NCBI GenBank assembly: GCA_947034885.2
Contig: OX344751.2
Span: forward strand, 13,454,001 to 13,518,000
Reading direction: 5' to 3'
DNA: 64,000 nucleotides
From: Thuidium tamariscinum
Lineage: Eukaryota; Streptophyta; Bryopsida; Hypnales; Thuidiaceae
Numbering within the stretch: position 1 is the stretch's first letter; the number at the start of each line of letters is the position of its first letter. The position numbers and the translations under genes were made by a program. Below the pieces are notes generated by a model. That model saw only the letters and a program-made list of their open reading frames with translations, was not told the DNA's origin and did not search any database. Below, one piece after another: positions 1-12,758 of this stretch.

Positions 1-116
1 CCAAAACTAAACAATTTAACATTAGAAGACGTTGAGGCCCAAAATGATCACATACTAATAACTTTCAAGATTCGTGCAAAAACGGAAAATGTTCCTATCC
101 CCCTATGAAGATATGT

Positions 117-158
117 TGTTTGTTTGTTTGTTTGTTTGTTTGGATGTTTGTTTGTTTG
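117..158. repeat. (TTTG)n microsatellite
   Basis: A run of TTTG/TTGT units interrupted once by GGATG. It lies in the first 430 bases, which otherwise show no gene or recognisable element. Confidence 0.8.
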
Positions 159-619
159 TTACGTTGAGATCTTCCGGACCGTGAGTCCCCCGGGTGCATG
201 TTTGGTACCGTCGGAAAGCCCTCGGCGAGGAGGGGTGTACAGGCTTTGATTCATGGTGTTCCAACCTACAGCATGAAAGTTATTGAATTTTGAAGCTTCT
301 ATACATTAAAAAAATTAGACCGTGGCAACGGCATGGGCCACCCTAGTTGATATGTAAATTAGATGATTCATGACAAAGTACATTAGGATGATGTATCTTT
401 TCTATTGAGGGGTTAACAATGCTCCATTGCTTCATCGAACGGAATTAGGTACAGACTGCCCTTCGTCCATCAACGCTCCGTCCGTCGTCCTCGAAAAGGG
501 CTCGAAGTGACGGAACAGCTCTTTTGAAGCAGCTGCCAAATCACCGGCCCAATCCTCGCCACACTCCAATGCGTGCGAAATAGAACGGGCCCATCCCCCC
601 CGTACGGAAAGAACAGGGC

Positions 620-990
620 TTCCACGTGCCAAACCCTCACAGGCCATCCCGTCCTGACACTCCGATGAGAATCCGGGCGATGAACGTGGCCACCGGCCAC
701 CTTCCGTCGTCCATTGTCCGTCCGCCCGTCCCTCTCACGCCGCCTTCTCTTCTCTCTTCTCCTCTACGCTCCTCTCCCTCTCCCTCGATTACGTGTCTCG
801 AGTCCTCCGCCCCTGGACCCTTACATAACATGAGTCTGCGCGCAGCTCTGTTGCATTTTCAAATTCCATCGCCGTTTCACGTACAAGTCACGGCACTTGA
901 AGGATCGAGATCCATGTACAGGCAGTCCGGATTTCCGGAAGTACGCTAGCTTCTTCTTCTTCTTCTTTTCTCTCTCTCTCGGTGAGTCCA
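620..990 (+). promoter_or_regulatory. Probable promoter and start of 5' leader of the DUF21/CBS gene
   Basis: This is a GC-richer island with CT-rich tracts (about 736-795) and a TTC/CT run (about 951-980), the kind of pyrimidine-rich sequence often found at plant core promoters and in leaders. A strong donor-like GTGAGT follows the CT run at about 981, and a good acceptor (pyrimidines then CATACAG) ends at 1972. This suggests a leader intron of about 1 kb before the coding start at 2495. No transcript evidence is available, and small open frames here look like chance. Confidence 0.35.
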
Positions 991-2494
991 TTCGCGCCAA
1001 TTTTTACATACTACTGTTTAGTAGCTCATGGTTGCTGCAACCGACAGGGTTAACGTACCGCAATTCCCCGGACACTTGTGCGTGTTCGCTTGCGAATTGG
1101 CAAAAGTTTCGTCGTCGGTCTCTGTTTCAGTTGGTTGTTCTCTCTGTGGAGTTTCAGGTGGAGATTTCTTGTTTTCTTGCTGCGCGGAAACAGGGGATGG
1201 TAGCTGTTTTCTTTTTGCGCTCCTAATTTTTTTTGGACGTGTCGTCGCGAATGATGGTTTCGAGTCGGTCTACGATGTGGATGGAACATGGATTTTTAGG
1301 TGTAGGATTTTTGATAAACATGTAGTTTCTGGTAATTGGAGAGTTATTAGGTTCGTGTTGAAGTGGTAGATTGGCTGTCGTACGGTAGTGATCTTGTTTA
1401 CGTTATTTCGTTATGCGTTTGGAGAATTACTCACGAGACTGTAGCTCTTCAAGTTTTTTTTAAATTTTCGGGAGGTTGATGTTTTTGGCTATTGGATCTG
1501 CTGCAATTAGGAGTTGGTGCTTAGGACATCGGTTGACATTGACGAGGTGTTTCGTTAATTTCGATCAATTCGGAGGAATTGTGTTGGCAATTGTTCCTGC
1601 CAGTGATTTAATTTTGTGACTGAGGACTTATATATTATCGTCAGGGATTCGGGTTTTTACTTCCTGGCTCAGATGTGTTAAGTGAGGTGCGCGTCCGGGT
1701 CTGCTCTTGTTGGTGCGGTTACTTTGGCATAGGCTATATGGAAAATATAAGATTTAGAGTCGTAGGTGGAAAAAATATGTGCGCTTTCTTGGTAGCGCGA
1801 ATCTTGTTGTAGATTCGGGCGAAGTTTTATCCCTTGGGCTCCTCAGCGATGATTTGGAGCGTCGGCCAAATGGACTTGGAGGAGTTAAGGGATAAGTATA
1901 TATGCTCGCGAGAATACGATTGCGTGAGTATTGATTCTAATATCTGAGTACTGTTGTCTCAACCTCATACAGGTGTTGAAGAATGAGATTTTCTGGAGCG
2001 ACATTTTTCGTGCATACATCATTGAGAAGGCTTGATTAATGTTCGCTGACTAGCACAGGGATTGGAGGTAATGCCGAGCGATTGTGAGGTCGGCTTTGCA
2101 GAGGAGTGGACCTGATCTCGGGTAGCCACCAAGGTTGAAAATCCAGACTTGAAATTGGAGACTCAATGTCGGCGTATCTTCGTGACAGGGTGATGGATGA
2201 TTTGCAGGTGTTATCCCTGCTCGAGATGAAGCCTGATACTGAAGAGTTCTTCTCTTTATACCAGATTGTTTTTAAAGGGTTATTAAGGAAGAAAGTGATT
2301 ATTTGATGCGCCATAATTTTCAATCGACTTTAGCATCAGGATACGAAGTGCTACTGTGACAGAAGGAGCCAGCAGTACAATTTTGTTGGCATCTAGACTT
2401 GGCTTACTTGTCAATCTGAAGAGTAGGGTGAGTGCGTGGGAACAATCTAGCACAATTTGCCTCGGAAGCTGTTACAAGTGGAGCGTGAAGAAAG

Positions 2495-5400
2495 ATGGGA
2501 CACGAAGAGCCAGGAACGCCGACGTTTTACTTGTACATTGTGATCGTAATTGGATTGGTTCTATTTGCCGGCTTGATGTCAGGTCTTACACTGGGTCTGA
2601 TGTCGCTCAGTTTGGTTGACCTTGAGGTTCTGCATAAGTCTGGAAAGCCAGCTGACCAGAAGCATGCTGGTATGTACTATGCCAAATTTAATTTCTTAAC
2701 TCATTCTTGCTCTCCTCTAGACTTCGTGGCTAAACAGTTATTTTTTCTCCAGGCATGTACGCCTGTAAATATTCAGCTTGGGTGATCCCTTGTGGCGGTG
2801 TTTACTATGATCAAGGGGTGGTTAATTGATTTCTTATTAAATTGTGATTTGGATTCGCTAACTCTTTAACTATATTGAGAATCTTTGTGGATTTTCTCGT
2901 CAGGGAAAATTCTTCCGGTGGTGAAAAGACAGCATCTTTTGCTCTGTACTCTTTTGATTGGAAATGCACTGGCCATGGAGGTACGCTGTAGCGAGTGGCA
3001 TGGGCACTTGTTGAAAATAAGCTAATTAGCTGATCTGTGAAAGGGGACCATGTATTCTTTCAGGATTGTGTACGTCGTAGGTCTTGTTTCTGTATTTGTG
3101 GTAATTTGATTATGAGGTTACTCAATTTACGACGTCTGCAGCAAGGATCTGGTCGTTGCACTGCCTGGTCATCTCACAGCTTCTTGAATATATTCGATCT
3201 GCAGGCACTCCCGATTTTCCTCGATTCATTGGTCCAGGCGTGGGCTGCCATTCTCATCTCTGTGACCTTGATTCTTCTATTTGGCGAGGTAAGTCAGCAC
3301 ATATAGTCTCCCTCGTGCCTGTCCTAAGTTCTCATCATATTACGAGGCCATTTTATTCACTCAGGGCTCTCACACCTAAATCTTGCACATTTACTTGAGC
3401 TTAAATTTGAATATCAAATGCAGTATCAACCAAAGTGGACTACTTTTTTAAATATTCCATAATCATATTGAATAAAACATTTCATTTTACCAACTTTTAG
3501 CGCATCTTCGTCGGGATTTGTGAAGTGTGAATAGGAAAGTCGGAGGGTTCAGGTGAGTCCGGTCGTTTAAGCGGCCGCCAACTTTAAGGGCAAGGTGAAG
3601 GGTGCTTGATGACCTTGCCATTAGACTGATGTGCTCGCAATGCATAGCATCCGGTTAATGCGCTGTGGTCGATATCCTGTGTTTGACTTCAGATAATACC
3701 TCAAGCGGTTTGCTCTCGATATGGATTGGCCGTTGGATCCGCTATGTCTCCAGTAGTGCGCATACTTCTTGTGGTTTTCTTCCCAGTCTCATATCCAATC
3801 AGCAAGGTACGCTCGGACGGCTAGTCTAGAATCGTGCGTTTGCGTCCAGCAGTCGCCAGCTGTCTTTGTTAAATACTACGGCTGTTTGCAGCTGCGGATC
3901 CTAGACACCGGCATTTGGGATCAAGAAAGCTGAATTTTAAATGAAAGAGATCAGCATGCACACTTATAATTGATACTGATTTTCATAGAGTGTATATCTT
4001 TTTCTTTGTGCTTGTTAATGTTCTGATATCGATTGTTGTTGATTGTTCAGCTGCTTGATGCTATACTCGGAAAAAAGCATGGATCTCTCTTTAGGCGTTC
4101 CGAGTTGAAGACACTCGTGGATTTTCATGGTGGCGAGGTAATTCGTCTTTTCAATGTTTCCATGCAACTAGGGGTGGTAGAATCAGGCCGTGCGTGAAAT
4201 TAGGTTTGTTTACTTCCATACACAAGCAGTTGTTTTTGAAAATGACATTGGAATCAGATAGTGCACTTGATTTTCCTATTATTCGAAGCTTGGTGCGGAT
4301 CATCTACATCATGATCGTGAATATGGTGAATGAACCTCCTCACAGTTTTCATTTGTCATGTGTTTTCCTCTACCCTCACGCACCCCTCATCATGGGAAAT
4401 GTTTTTAAGTTTTCTCGTACGTGACATCGATGTCGCCGGATGCATTGAGTTTTGCTACTGAGGTCAAGAGAGATAGTTGTGCGTTAGAATTAAACTAGGG
4501 TAGTGAGGAGTTCTTCAGAATATGTATGTTTTTCTCCGAGAGCAGGTTGTGATGGTTTGAAGTCGCGTTGTTTGATCTCAAGTCTGTATGCTCATTAAGC
4601 TTACCTGTCCCCGTTCTTGAGACGATGCTCATTGCTGTGAACACTAAGGCACTCTTACTATGTTGACGTGGTGTTGTGAGTGGACTAATGAGTTCAATTT
4701 CTCGCGAGTTATTCAGGCTGGAAAAGGTGGAGAGTTAACTCATGACGAAACAACAATCATTGGTGGAGCTCTTCAGTTGACAGAGATGACTGCTAAGCAC
4801 TCAATGACACCGATTGAGGATGTTTTCGCATTGGATGTGAACGAAAAACTTACCATGTAAGCTATCACCAGATCAGCTTTTCTACTTCTTGAGAAGCATT
4901 TTTAGACGACTCAAATTCATTATTTCTAGTTTCCAGGCTGCTATTCTATAAGTAGTAGGTCGTGGAGATTGAGAAAATGATTTCCAGATAGTGCCTATCC
5001 CTCTTTTTTTAAGAATAATCTTTCATTATTAACTTGCGCTCTTCGTGGTGATGTAGGGAGACGATGAGGAATATCATGGCAAGAGGGCACAGCAGAATTC
5101 CTGTATTCGCTGGTGAAAAAAACAATATCATTGGCCTACTACTTGTACGGAAAATGCATCAGAACCAGTTCACTAGCATTACTATTTAGCAATTAATTGT
5201 CCATTTGTCCCGTCTCTACTGTAAATTGTAAAATGCAAGTATAGATTATATATATTCCCTGATATATTTTGTCCACGGGACGTTTTTTAGTAGATACTTT
5301 ATCCTCGACATGGTGATCATTCGAGTTTCTATGTGTAGGTCAAGAACCTGTTAACCCTGCATCCTCAGGACGAGACTCCGGTGCGAAGCTGCACTATCAG

Positions 5401-7119
5401 GAAAATCCCCAGGTACTTCAACTTTCTCTGATTTTTGGTATCCCAGACACCGGTAGCGAGTAGCGCCGTGTTTTATCTAGAACGATGCGTTCAAGTTCGA
5501 CGTTAAGCAAAATCAAATTGCTATCTAGTAGGGTACATGATCATGTTTTGTAGACAGTTGCCAGCGCGTGAGGAATTCAGTAAAGTTTATTCCCTCAAAT
5601 AGAGTCTGTGAGGTTTTTTCCTATTTTCGCAGATACTGGATTGTACATCGGATCTGACTTCTTAAACTTGGGATTTGTTAGGGTGGCCGAAGATGAGCCA
5701 TTGTACGATATTCTGAATGATTTTCAGAAAGGCCATAGTCATATGGCTGTAGTTGTTAAGTACAATGGGGAGAAGACCGAATCTTTACAAGACTTCCGTA
5801 ACAGGCAACTCAGAAGTTTGCGCAGCGCAAAATTCGCACTTGAAACCTCTTCTTCACGACGTAAGTACTGATTTGATGCAGAAATGTGAGACGTTTTACA
5901 TTGCGGGGTGCTATCCTGTGATACATAACCTACTTCTGGCAGTTGGAGCTTCCCATGTCGATCATATTTGCAATGTCGCTGAGGTTAAACGTTAGTTATT
6001 TGATACGAAGTGTTTTGCAGCCGCAGGTGTGGTCAAAGTTGAGAAATCAGATGATGTTTCTATTGGGATTGGGGAAGGCTCTACGAACAAAAAATTTGTA
6101 CAAAAGAGGATTGTTGAGAATGGACATGGAGATGAGGTGAGGGTGCCCATTTTAAAACTGAACGACGAAGTTACACGGGGCCAGTTGCTTCCACAACGGA
6201 CATCCAAAAAATGGGTGAATTCTGTGGACAGAGATGTTTTACAAATCGGTGATGGATCTCTGCCAAGCTATGCAAATGACGAGGAGGTTGTGGGCATCAT
6301 TACTATGGAAGATCTCATAGAAGAACTCTTACAGGTTGAGTCTTAGCACAGTCTCATTCACTCCTGTTTCTCATTTCGCATTAGCATTCTCAGCATAGTT
6401 ATATGATTCTCATGACCGAATGAAGTACGCATTGTAGATTATTTTGAGGAGTTTACTCCTACAGTATAATATTTGTTTGGATGCCTTAAAAGTACTTGCT
6501 TTGAGAGCTCATTGCAGTTCCAGGAGTGAGGGTAGGTTTGCTTGGTTCCGTGTGTTTGGGGTACTGACTGAATCGGCGTCGTGAAATTTCTCAGGAGGAG
6601 ATTTTAGATGAAACGGATGAGTACGTGGACATTCACAACAAGTAAGTCTTTGCTTGTTGCTCACTTCTCTCTTCGTCTGTCTTCAGTTTATTTTCAAGCT
6701 CTGAAATGAGTCCTTCACGTACCGTTGTGTAGACACTGCTATTGATTAATGGGCGAGAGAATTTTTAGTCATCTGCTATTTTAGGGGGTCTGAGCTGTCT
6801 ACCAACTGCAACCTCGAGCGAGCTTGTTTCTTCTCTGGATTAATTTCTTTTGCGTGCTTGCAGGATCCGGGTCAACATGCTTCCACCAGGAGTAAAGAGT
6901 CCCGAGCCCCAATCACCAGTCTCAGCAGCAATGGTCTCGCCCGAATTGGGAAGCACGCTCAGGAACATTCCTACTTCACCGGCGTCTACTGCACCAAATA
7001 CTCACAATGTGACACCTGCCAACTCCGTTTCTCCCTGGACATCACCGTCTGTGTCACCGCTGTCAGTTTCCATAGCCCCGAGCTCCAAATCTGACAGTCA
7101 CCGACATTTAGGTTCTTAG
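2495..7119 (+). CDS. DUF21 (CNNM-type) membrane protein with CBS domain pair
   Basis: Twelve coding exons read in one frame: 2495-2669, 2904-2980, 3205-3288, 3693-3806, 4051-4137, 4717-4856, 5057-5144, 5339-5412, 5682-5860, 6021-6334, 6595-6641, 6864-7119. Each junction is GT-AG and the sum is 1635 nt (544 aa). Residues about 10-170 form the DUF21/CNNM transmembrane domain, with hydrophobic stretches at about 12-35, 65-90, 95-120 and 130-150 and the family motifs [11 protein letters not shown] and FGEIIPQ. A CBS pair follows: MTPIEDVF...GHSRIPVF at about 210-260 and [19 protein letters not shown]...[15 protein letters not shown] at about 285-445. An insert of about 100 residues splits the second CBS domain. 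The tail (about 460-544) is Ser/Pro-rich. Plant relatives are the DUF21 domain-containing proteins; animal and bacterial CNNM/CorC relatives are linked to Mg2+ transport, so ion transport is inferred only. The start is the first in-frame ATG before the first membrane segment. Confidence 0.93.
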
Positions 7120-7510
7120 AAAGTACGATCTTTGACTCTCATTGAATGTGCTCATTAGATGAGTGATATGACAATGCAGACAATCTGAATTCTTGTAGAC
7201 TGAATTTTGATGCAAAGCTCAGTGCATGTGTATCGTGCTGAGCACAGATGGAGTTGAAGATTCGTAGTCTTTTGTGTTTAATGTTTTGTGCGTTTAGTTT
7301 GTGTTTGTTTTACATGTGTTACGCAATAACTGAAGACTGCTACCTTGGCCTCGAGGATGTTTATGTGTAAGCTCTTATGATCACGATAGTAGAGTTTGAG
7401 GATTGAATTAAGTCCCTCGCCTGGACTTCTATATCCGGGGTGATATATTCTTACTGTGAAATATCCGAGCTTTTGATTTACAAAGATTTCCTTCATGTGC
7501 GAAGGATTGT
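7120..7510 (+). other. Probable 3' UTR of the DUF21/CBS gene
   Basis: Non-coding sequence directly after the stop, intermediate in base composition between the gene and the AT-rich DNA beyond about 7600. No clear polyadenylation signal was chosen. An open frame on the opposite strand here shows no domain. Confidence 0.4.
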
Positions 7511-7599
7511 AAACAATTGTAGTGTATCGACAGATTTTACTTCAATATTGTGTTTCCTTGTCATTAGTTTTGAAGATTTTGTGATGTTTGATTGAACCT

Positions 7600-9674
7600 T
7601 TTGTTGGTGAGCTTAATCCCTAAAAGCCCAAAGGTTTTTTGGGTAAAAGACACCATTGCTTTTTAAGTGTTATGAATCTAAATGTCATTAATGTATAAAA
7701 TTTTTAACCATACAACCTTGTAGTGCATTGTTGGATTGGCAGTTACTGCTACTTTTTGGTACATTGTACATTTAAATTTGGGTTTACTACACTTGGCATG
7801 TTTTTACAGGTCAAAGAATTAAAAATTAAAATAAATAAAATAAAATTTGGGTGCACGATCACTATGCACCCAAAAATTAATTAATTAATTAATTAATTTA
7901 AATCTTCATTTGCCTCCCCCTCCCCCTCTCCTCTTGTAATTTTTTGAAACCAACTGATTGATAAACATTATGGGACAAGTTATCATGTATTTGTATTCAT
8001 ATTTGCATTCGTATGTGGACCATATTTGGTATGTATCCATATACATCGTATAATATATATAAAGTATCCATATCCATATCTGAACGGTTCAGATTAAATC
8101 TTACATGATCAATGGCTTGGGAATTTTTGAGAAATCAACGGTGATTATAAAGGTAAGCTTTTTTTTTTAATCAATGGCTTGTAAATTTTTTGAGAGAAGA
8201 AGGGGGGGAAAATTAATTGACCTAGGTGGTATGCTACTTTTTGTCACATTGTCACATTGTATATATTGTAGATGAGATGAATCAAATTTAAAATCATTTG
8301 ACTATATAGGTTGAAAGATCATAATGTTTAGTGTTGAAAAAGAATGTTGAATTTTTTTTAGAAACACACTTAGAGGTCAAATTTGATTTTGAAACCTATT
8401 CAAATGAGAAAGTTGAAACTATAAAATGATTCAAAAGCACCAAATAATTACATTGGTGAAAGAAAATATCATTCAATTAACTCATTATGTTAGTGTAATG
8501 TTTTTGAAATGTCAAAAAATAGCAAGAAAAGTTTCAAAAACATATTTGAGATTGAACCTCCTACTAAAGTGTTTTTATCACTCATAACTTCTTGGAATGA
8601 TATGAAATTTTAGCCACACAAACTAGACTAGTATATGCAACTTTTCTTCAAAAAAAAATTAGAAACAAATATTTTATAAGAAATAATACATAATTTCTTG
8701 GAATGATATGAAATTTTAGCCTCACAAATTAGACTAGTATGCACAACTTTTCCTCAAAAAAAAATGAACATTGTATATATAAGAAAAAATAAGCTACAGA
8801 AGTTTAGTATTATAGGCCAAAAATGTCAAGATTTGAACTTCGAATAGTTCCCAATCATTCAAAATAACTTGGATTGACATGAAAATTGATCTCAAATAAC
8901 TTAATCCAACAAATTTTATTGAAAACAAATAGTAGATGAAGGAGATACAAGCCCGTGAAGTTGCAACCATCAAATGTAGTTTGAAAAACTCAAATTGAAC
9001 CTATGAATTTTGATTGGCTTCTTAAAAATCAATACATCTTGGATTGATCTAAAAATTTTACCACAAGCTAGAAGAGAGAGTACAAATTTACCAATAAGTT
9101 TTATTGAATTTGGATATTGGATGCAAAAGTTACAACACTATAAATTAAACTTGAAACTATATGATGACACTTTTGGTCTCCTAGAGTGTTTAGGGATTAA
9201 CTCTATGAAGAAACATTGATTACTACAGAAATCATACTTGTGATACATTGTGAATCACCAAATGGTTGAACAATACAGATTGAATCAATGAATAAGGGAT
9301 CAAGTGACTAGTATAAAATTAATGCATTGGAGTGAAATTTGTAAATTACTGACTTGATTTCAATGTTTTTGGATGTAAAACCAAACAAAAAAACTAGGAG
9401 CATAGAAAATGAACTACTTTTAAAAAAAGAAACAATAGCTTTTCATCCTCTTTCCATCATGAACAAGTGAATTTTCACTATCACATACAAGCTCTTGCCA
9501 AATCCTAGCTTAGTGGCACGAGCAGCTCAAGGGTACCAATTTGAACCAATTCTTGTATCTAGAATTTGGTATCAACCCTTAACTGCTCAATTGACTATGT
9601 GTGGTCAATTTGAAACTTCAGGTCTCGTATCCAAAATTTGATATCAACACTTAATTGCCCAACTAACTACACTG
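7600..9674. other. AT-rich intergenic DNA with degraded repeats
   Basis: No gene seen. It holds a TTAATCCCTAAAAGCCC motif at about 7613, close to the left end of the TTAA element at 40009 and possibly a decayed end of that family; a (TTAA)n run at about 7876-7898; and a tandem duplication of about 106 bp at 8582-8793. Confidence 0.6.
8582..8793. repeat. Tandem duplication, 106 bp period
   Basis: The motif TTCTTGGAATGATATGAAAT occurs at 8589 and again at 8695, with similar sequence on both sides. The two copies have diverged by scattered substitutions. Confidence 0.7.
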
Positions 9675-11855
9675 ACTCTCAAAACTAAGTACAAAATTGA
9701 AATGTTTTCATTCAAACAATCATACCATGAGCATCAATGGATAAAGTCCAAAAAAGTATACACAAAAGTTATAGTGTGTGATATACACTACATTACGATG
9801 CAAGTTTGATAAAAAAAACTTAATTGTGATTTGAAAGAAATTAGTTTCAAAGTTAGCCAGGTTTAAAACTTGGTTTTGATTACCTTGATTTGGAATTACT
9901 TTATTTTTTGTCAATTTTTTTTTAAGAAACCCAAAATACTTTTCTTGCCTTGGCATATTGGTATATATCATCTCAAATTGTTTTACACAAAAATTGAAGG
10001 AAATCCGCATGTACAAAATATAAGAGATGGGTGATTGCAAGAAAGACCGGTACTATTTTGCGTCACACTTTGAATGTCAAAGTTGTTATTGATTATAACT
10101 TTTAAATTATGAACCATGCTAACTTGAAATTTTGACTAAAGATTTCTGATATGACAACAATCAAATTCTTTATTTTTCAGAAATTTTCAAAAATCATTTT
10201 ATAATTAAATTTCAATTAAGCTAATTTGTCACACTTTGCGGTTTAGGGGTTTTTAGTACTGGGGAGCATCCAAAATTAATGATCTAAAGCTGAAATTTAT
10301 GTGGCCTATTCCCATACTAGATAGGCATGTTTCTACTAAAGGAATTCTCAAAAATCATTATTCTCTTTCCTCTACATGTGCGTGAACAAGCTTCCTTTGC
10401 GCGCATACTTTTGAACATTTAAGATGGTTTTGAGATCATTCTTTTGGTGAAATCTCTTCATCATAAAGTTATCCCCAATTTCCAATTTTTAGTTTTTTTT
10501 TAATTCTTTTTCCTATTTTTTACAAATTAATTTGTCAAAGTACCTATTTTCATGAAAATTTGCACTTTTCTAGTTCTCCTACTTAGAGAATTTTTCTACA
10601 CTTTTCCTTCCTATAGTACCTTCTTCTTAGAGGTATATACATAAAACATATTTTTTACATTTAAAAAAAATTGTTCTTCTAATTATACAGTACTCCCAAA
10701 AATTTCAGCAGTAGTGTGGAAAACGCTACATAAATCAGTCGGTCTTTCTTGCAATGACCCAGATCAACAATTTGACAAACATGCAAATGATGTTGGTTCT
10801 TATAATATTTGAATTTTTTTTCTGAATTGAGAGCATGAGATTGCATTAACCATTGCATAGCAAGTATAGGTTGCAATATAGACCATTTTTATATCTTAAA
10901 CCCTTAGCGCCAAGGGAGCCATTTTGTGGTGTTTGGATGGCCTGAGGGGTCTCTGGAGAGAGAGAAAACGTTTTTTCATCCATTTTTTGCTTGTCAAATT
11001 GTTGATCTCAATAGATATTTTACAATCATATAATGTAATTTTAGGTTCAAATTCTTTGTACAAACACTAGTGTTCATGCTACACATATTTGATTTTAAAA
11101 AACCCAAAAAGATTTGAACCATCATAAGAAAAATCATAAAAAGAAAACCTCCCAATTTTCTACATGTTGGTGTGATTTTTGGCAATTTTGAATTTTTTGA
11201 TGATTTTCCTTATGATGGTTTAAATTTTTTTGTATTTTTTTGATCAATTATGTGTTGCACGAATTCTAGTGTTTGTACAAAGAAGTTGAACCTAGAATTG
11301 CATTATATGATTGTAAAATATGTATTGAATTCATTTCCCAATTCAACAAATCTTTCAAATGCAAAAGCATTAAGATATAAAAATGGTCCATATTGTAACC
11401 TATACTCTCTCTCTCTCTACAATGGCTAATGCAATCTCATGCTCTCAATTCAAAAAAAAATTCAAATATTATAAGAACCAACATCATTTGTATGTTTGTC
11501 AAATTGTTGATCTTTTAAATTTTGTAAATGTGAATTTCCTTCACTTTTTGTACACAACAATTTGAAATGATGTATCCCAACATGACAAGGCAAAAAAAGT
11601 ATTTTTGGAGATTTTTAAAAAAATTGACAAAAAAAAGTACTTTTAAATCAAGGTAATCAAAGTCAAGTTTTAGACATGGCTAACTTTGAAACTAAATTTC
11701 TTCCAAATCACAACTAATTTTTTTGTCAAACTTGCATGTTAATGTGGAGTATGTTGCATACTACAACTTTCATGTGTACGCTTTCAGACTTTGTCCATTG
11801 ATACTCATTGTAGGGTTGTTTGAATGAAAACGTTTTAGTCTCATACTCAGTTTGG
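9675..11855. mobile_element. Foldback (long inverted repeat) element of about 2.2 kb
   Basis: Successive blocks on the left reappear reverse-complemented in mirror order on the right: about 9675-10024 with 11530-11855, 10761-10900 with 11370-11520, and 10985-11150 with 11195-11335. The centre lies near 11170. Outer sequence near ATGAGCATCAATGGATAAAG pairs with CTTTGTCCATTGATACTCAT. The left arm is split by a 732 bp insertion (10029-10760). No transposase-like frame is present, so it is non-autonomous. A transcript across it would form a long hairpin. Confidence 0.75.
10029..10760. mobile_element. Nested 732 bp element with 21 bp terminal inverted repeats
   Basis: The left end reads GGGTGATTGCAAGAAAGACC and the right end, reverse-complemented, GGGTCATTGCAAGAAAGACC. 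AGAT flanks both sides (10025-10028 and 10761-10764). The opposite foldback arm has a single AGAT at the matching place (about 11511-11514), which acts as the empty site. No coding sequence seen. A 4 bp AGAT duplication does not match the usual hAT (8), CACTA (3) or Mutator (9) lengths, so I leave the superfamily open. Confidence 0.75.
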
Positions 11856-12534
11856 GTGATTAATGTATATATTAGATGTTTTGCAAATTGTTATTGGATC
11901 TTCCAATCATATTTTTTGCCTTAACATTCTAAAGATTAGATTTGTAAATCTATTATATTAAGTACAAATGGTCACAACCCCTATCACGACCAAATGTCAC
12001 AAAAACAATCACATTTTCATCCAAAACATTTTTCATCCAATCCATTTTCTCCTGAGTTCAATCAATGTTACACTGCAAGAGGTCTGTGCTAGTTACAATT
12101 GAATCCTAGTCTTAGAAAAAGATCGTTGTCAGACTTTGCAAGAATGCGCTCTTCATGAGAGTACTTCCAATGCATGTCGTTCAATTTTTAACTGGAGTCA
12201 TCATACTCTCGCAAATCAGCACAGAATCTTGAATCCAAATTGAGACCTGACAAGGATAAGACAAACACAGGACAATGCTCCACAGGAATGTCACAACAAT
12301 TATCAGATGAACCACACCAATATCAGTTCAAGTAAAAATAATTTCTCTCATGTCAAAAGAGGAGCTGCAAATAATTCACCGGAAAGCTTATAATATCCCA
12401 AGATTTTGCATCAATTGAAATAGAGGCAGATAATGCCTTCATTCACAATTCTGGATTGGACACACTTGGGATCACAACGCATTTCGGCATGATCCATGTA
12501 TGAAAAAATAATAAATATATACGGTCGGACCTCA

Positions 12535-12758
12535 TTACGGAGCCCCCAAATTGGGATCTCTCAAAATGCCTATTGAAGTGTGTCTACAAAACAAGGCGAA
12601 AACTGTTGAACCTACAAAACAATCACCAATGGAACTTCGCCAAGAATGAAAAACCAATTGCCTGAAGCTACACACCACGCTTACGCTTACGCTCCTATAC
12701 AAGGAGAAAAACAAACCCGAAAAAACAATTGAAAGGTTCACATTCAAAACCTTGGTAC
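12535..12758 (-). other. Probable 3' UTR of the GH17/X8 gene
   Basis: Non-coding sequence following the stop of the minus-strand glucanase gene. Its composition is closer to the gene than to the AT-rich DNA further left (about 11856-12500), where I see nothing identifiable. Confidence 0.4.
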
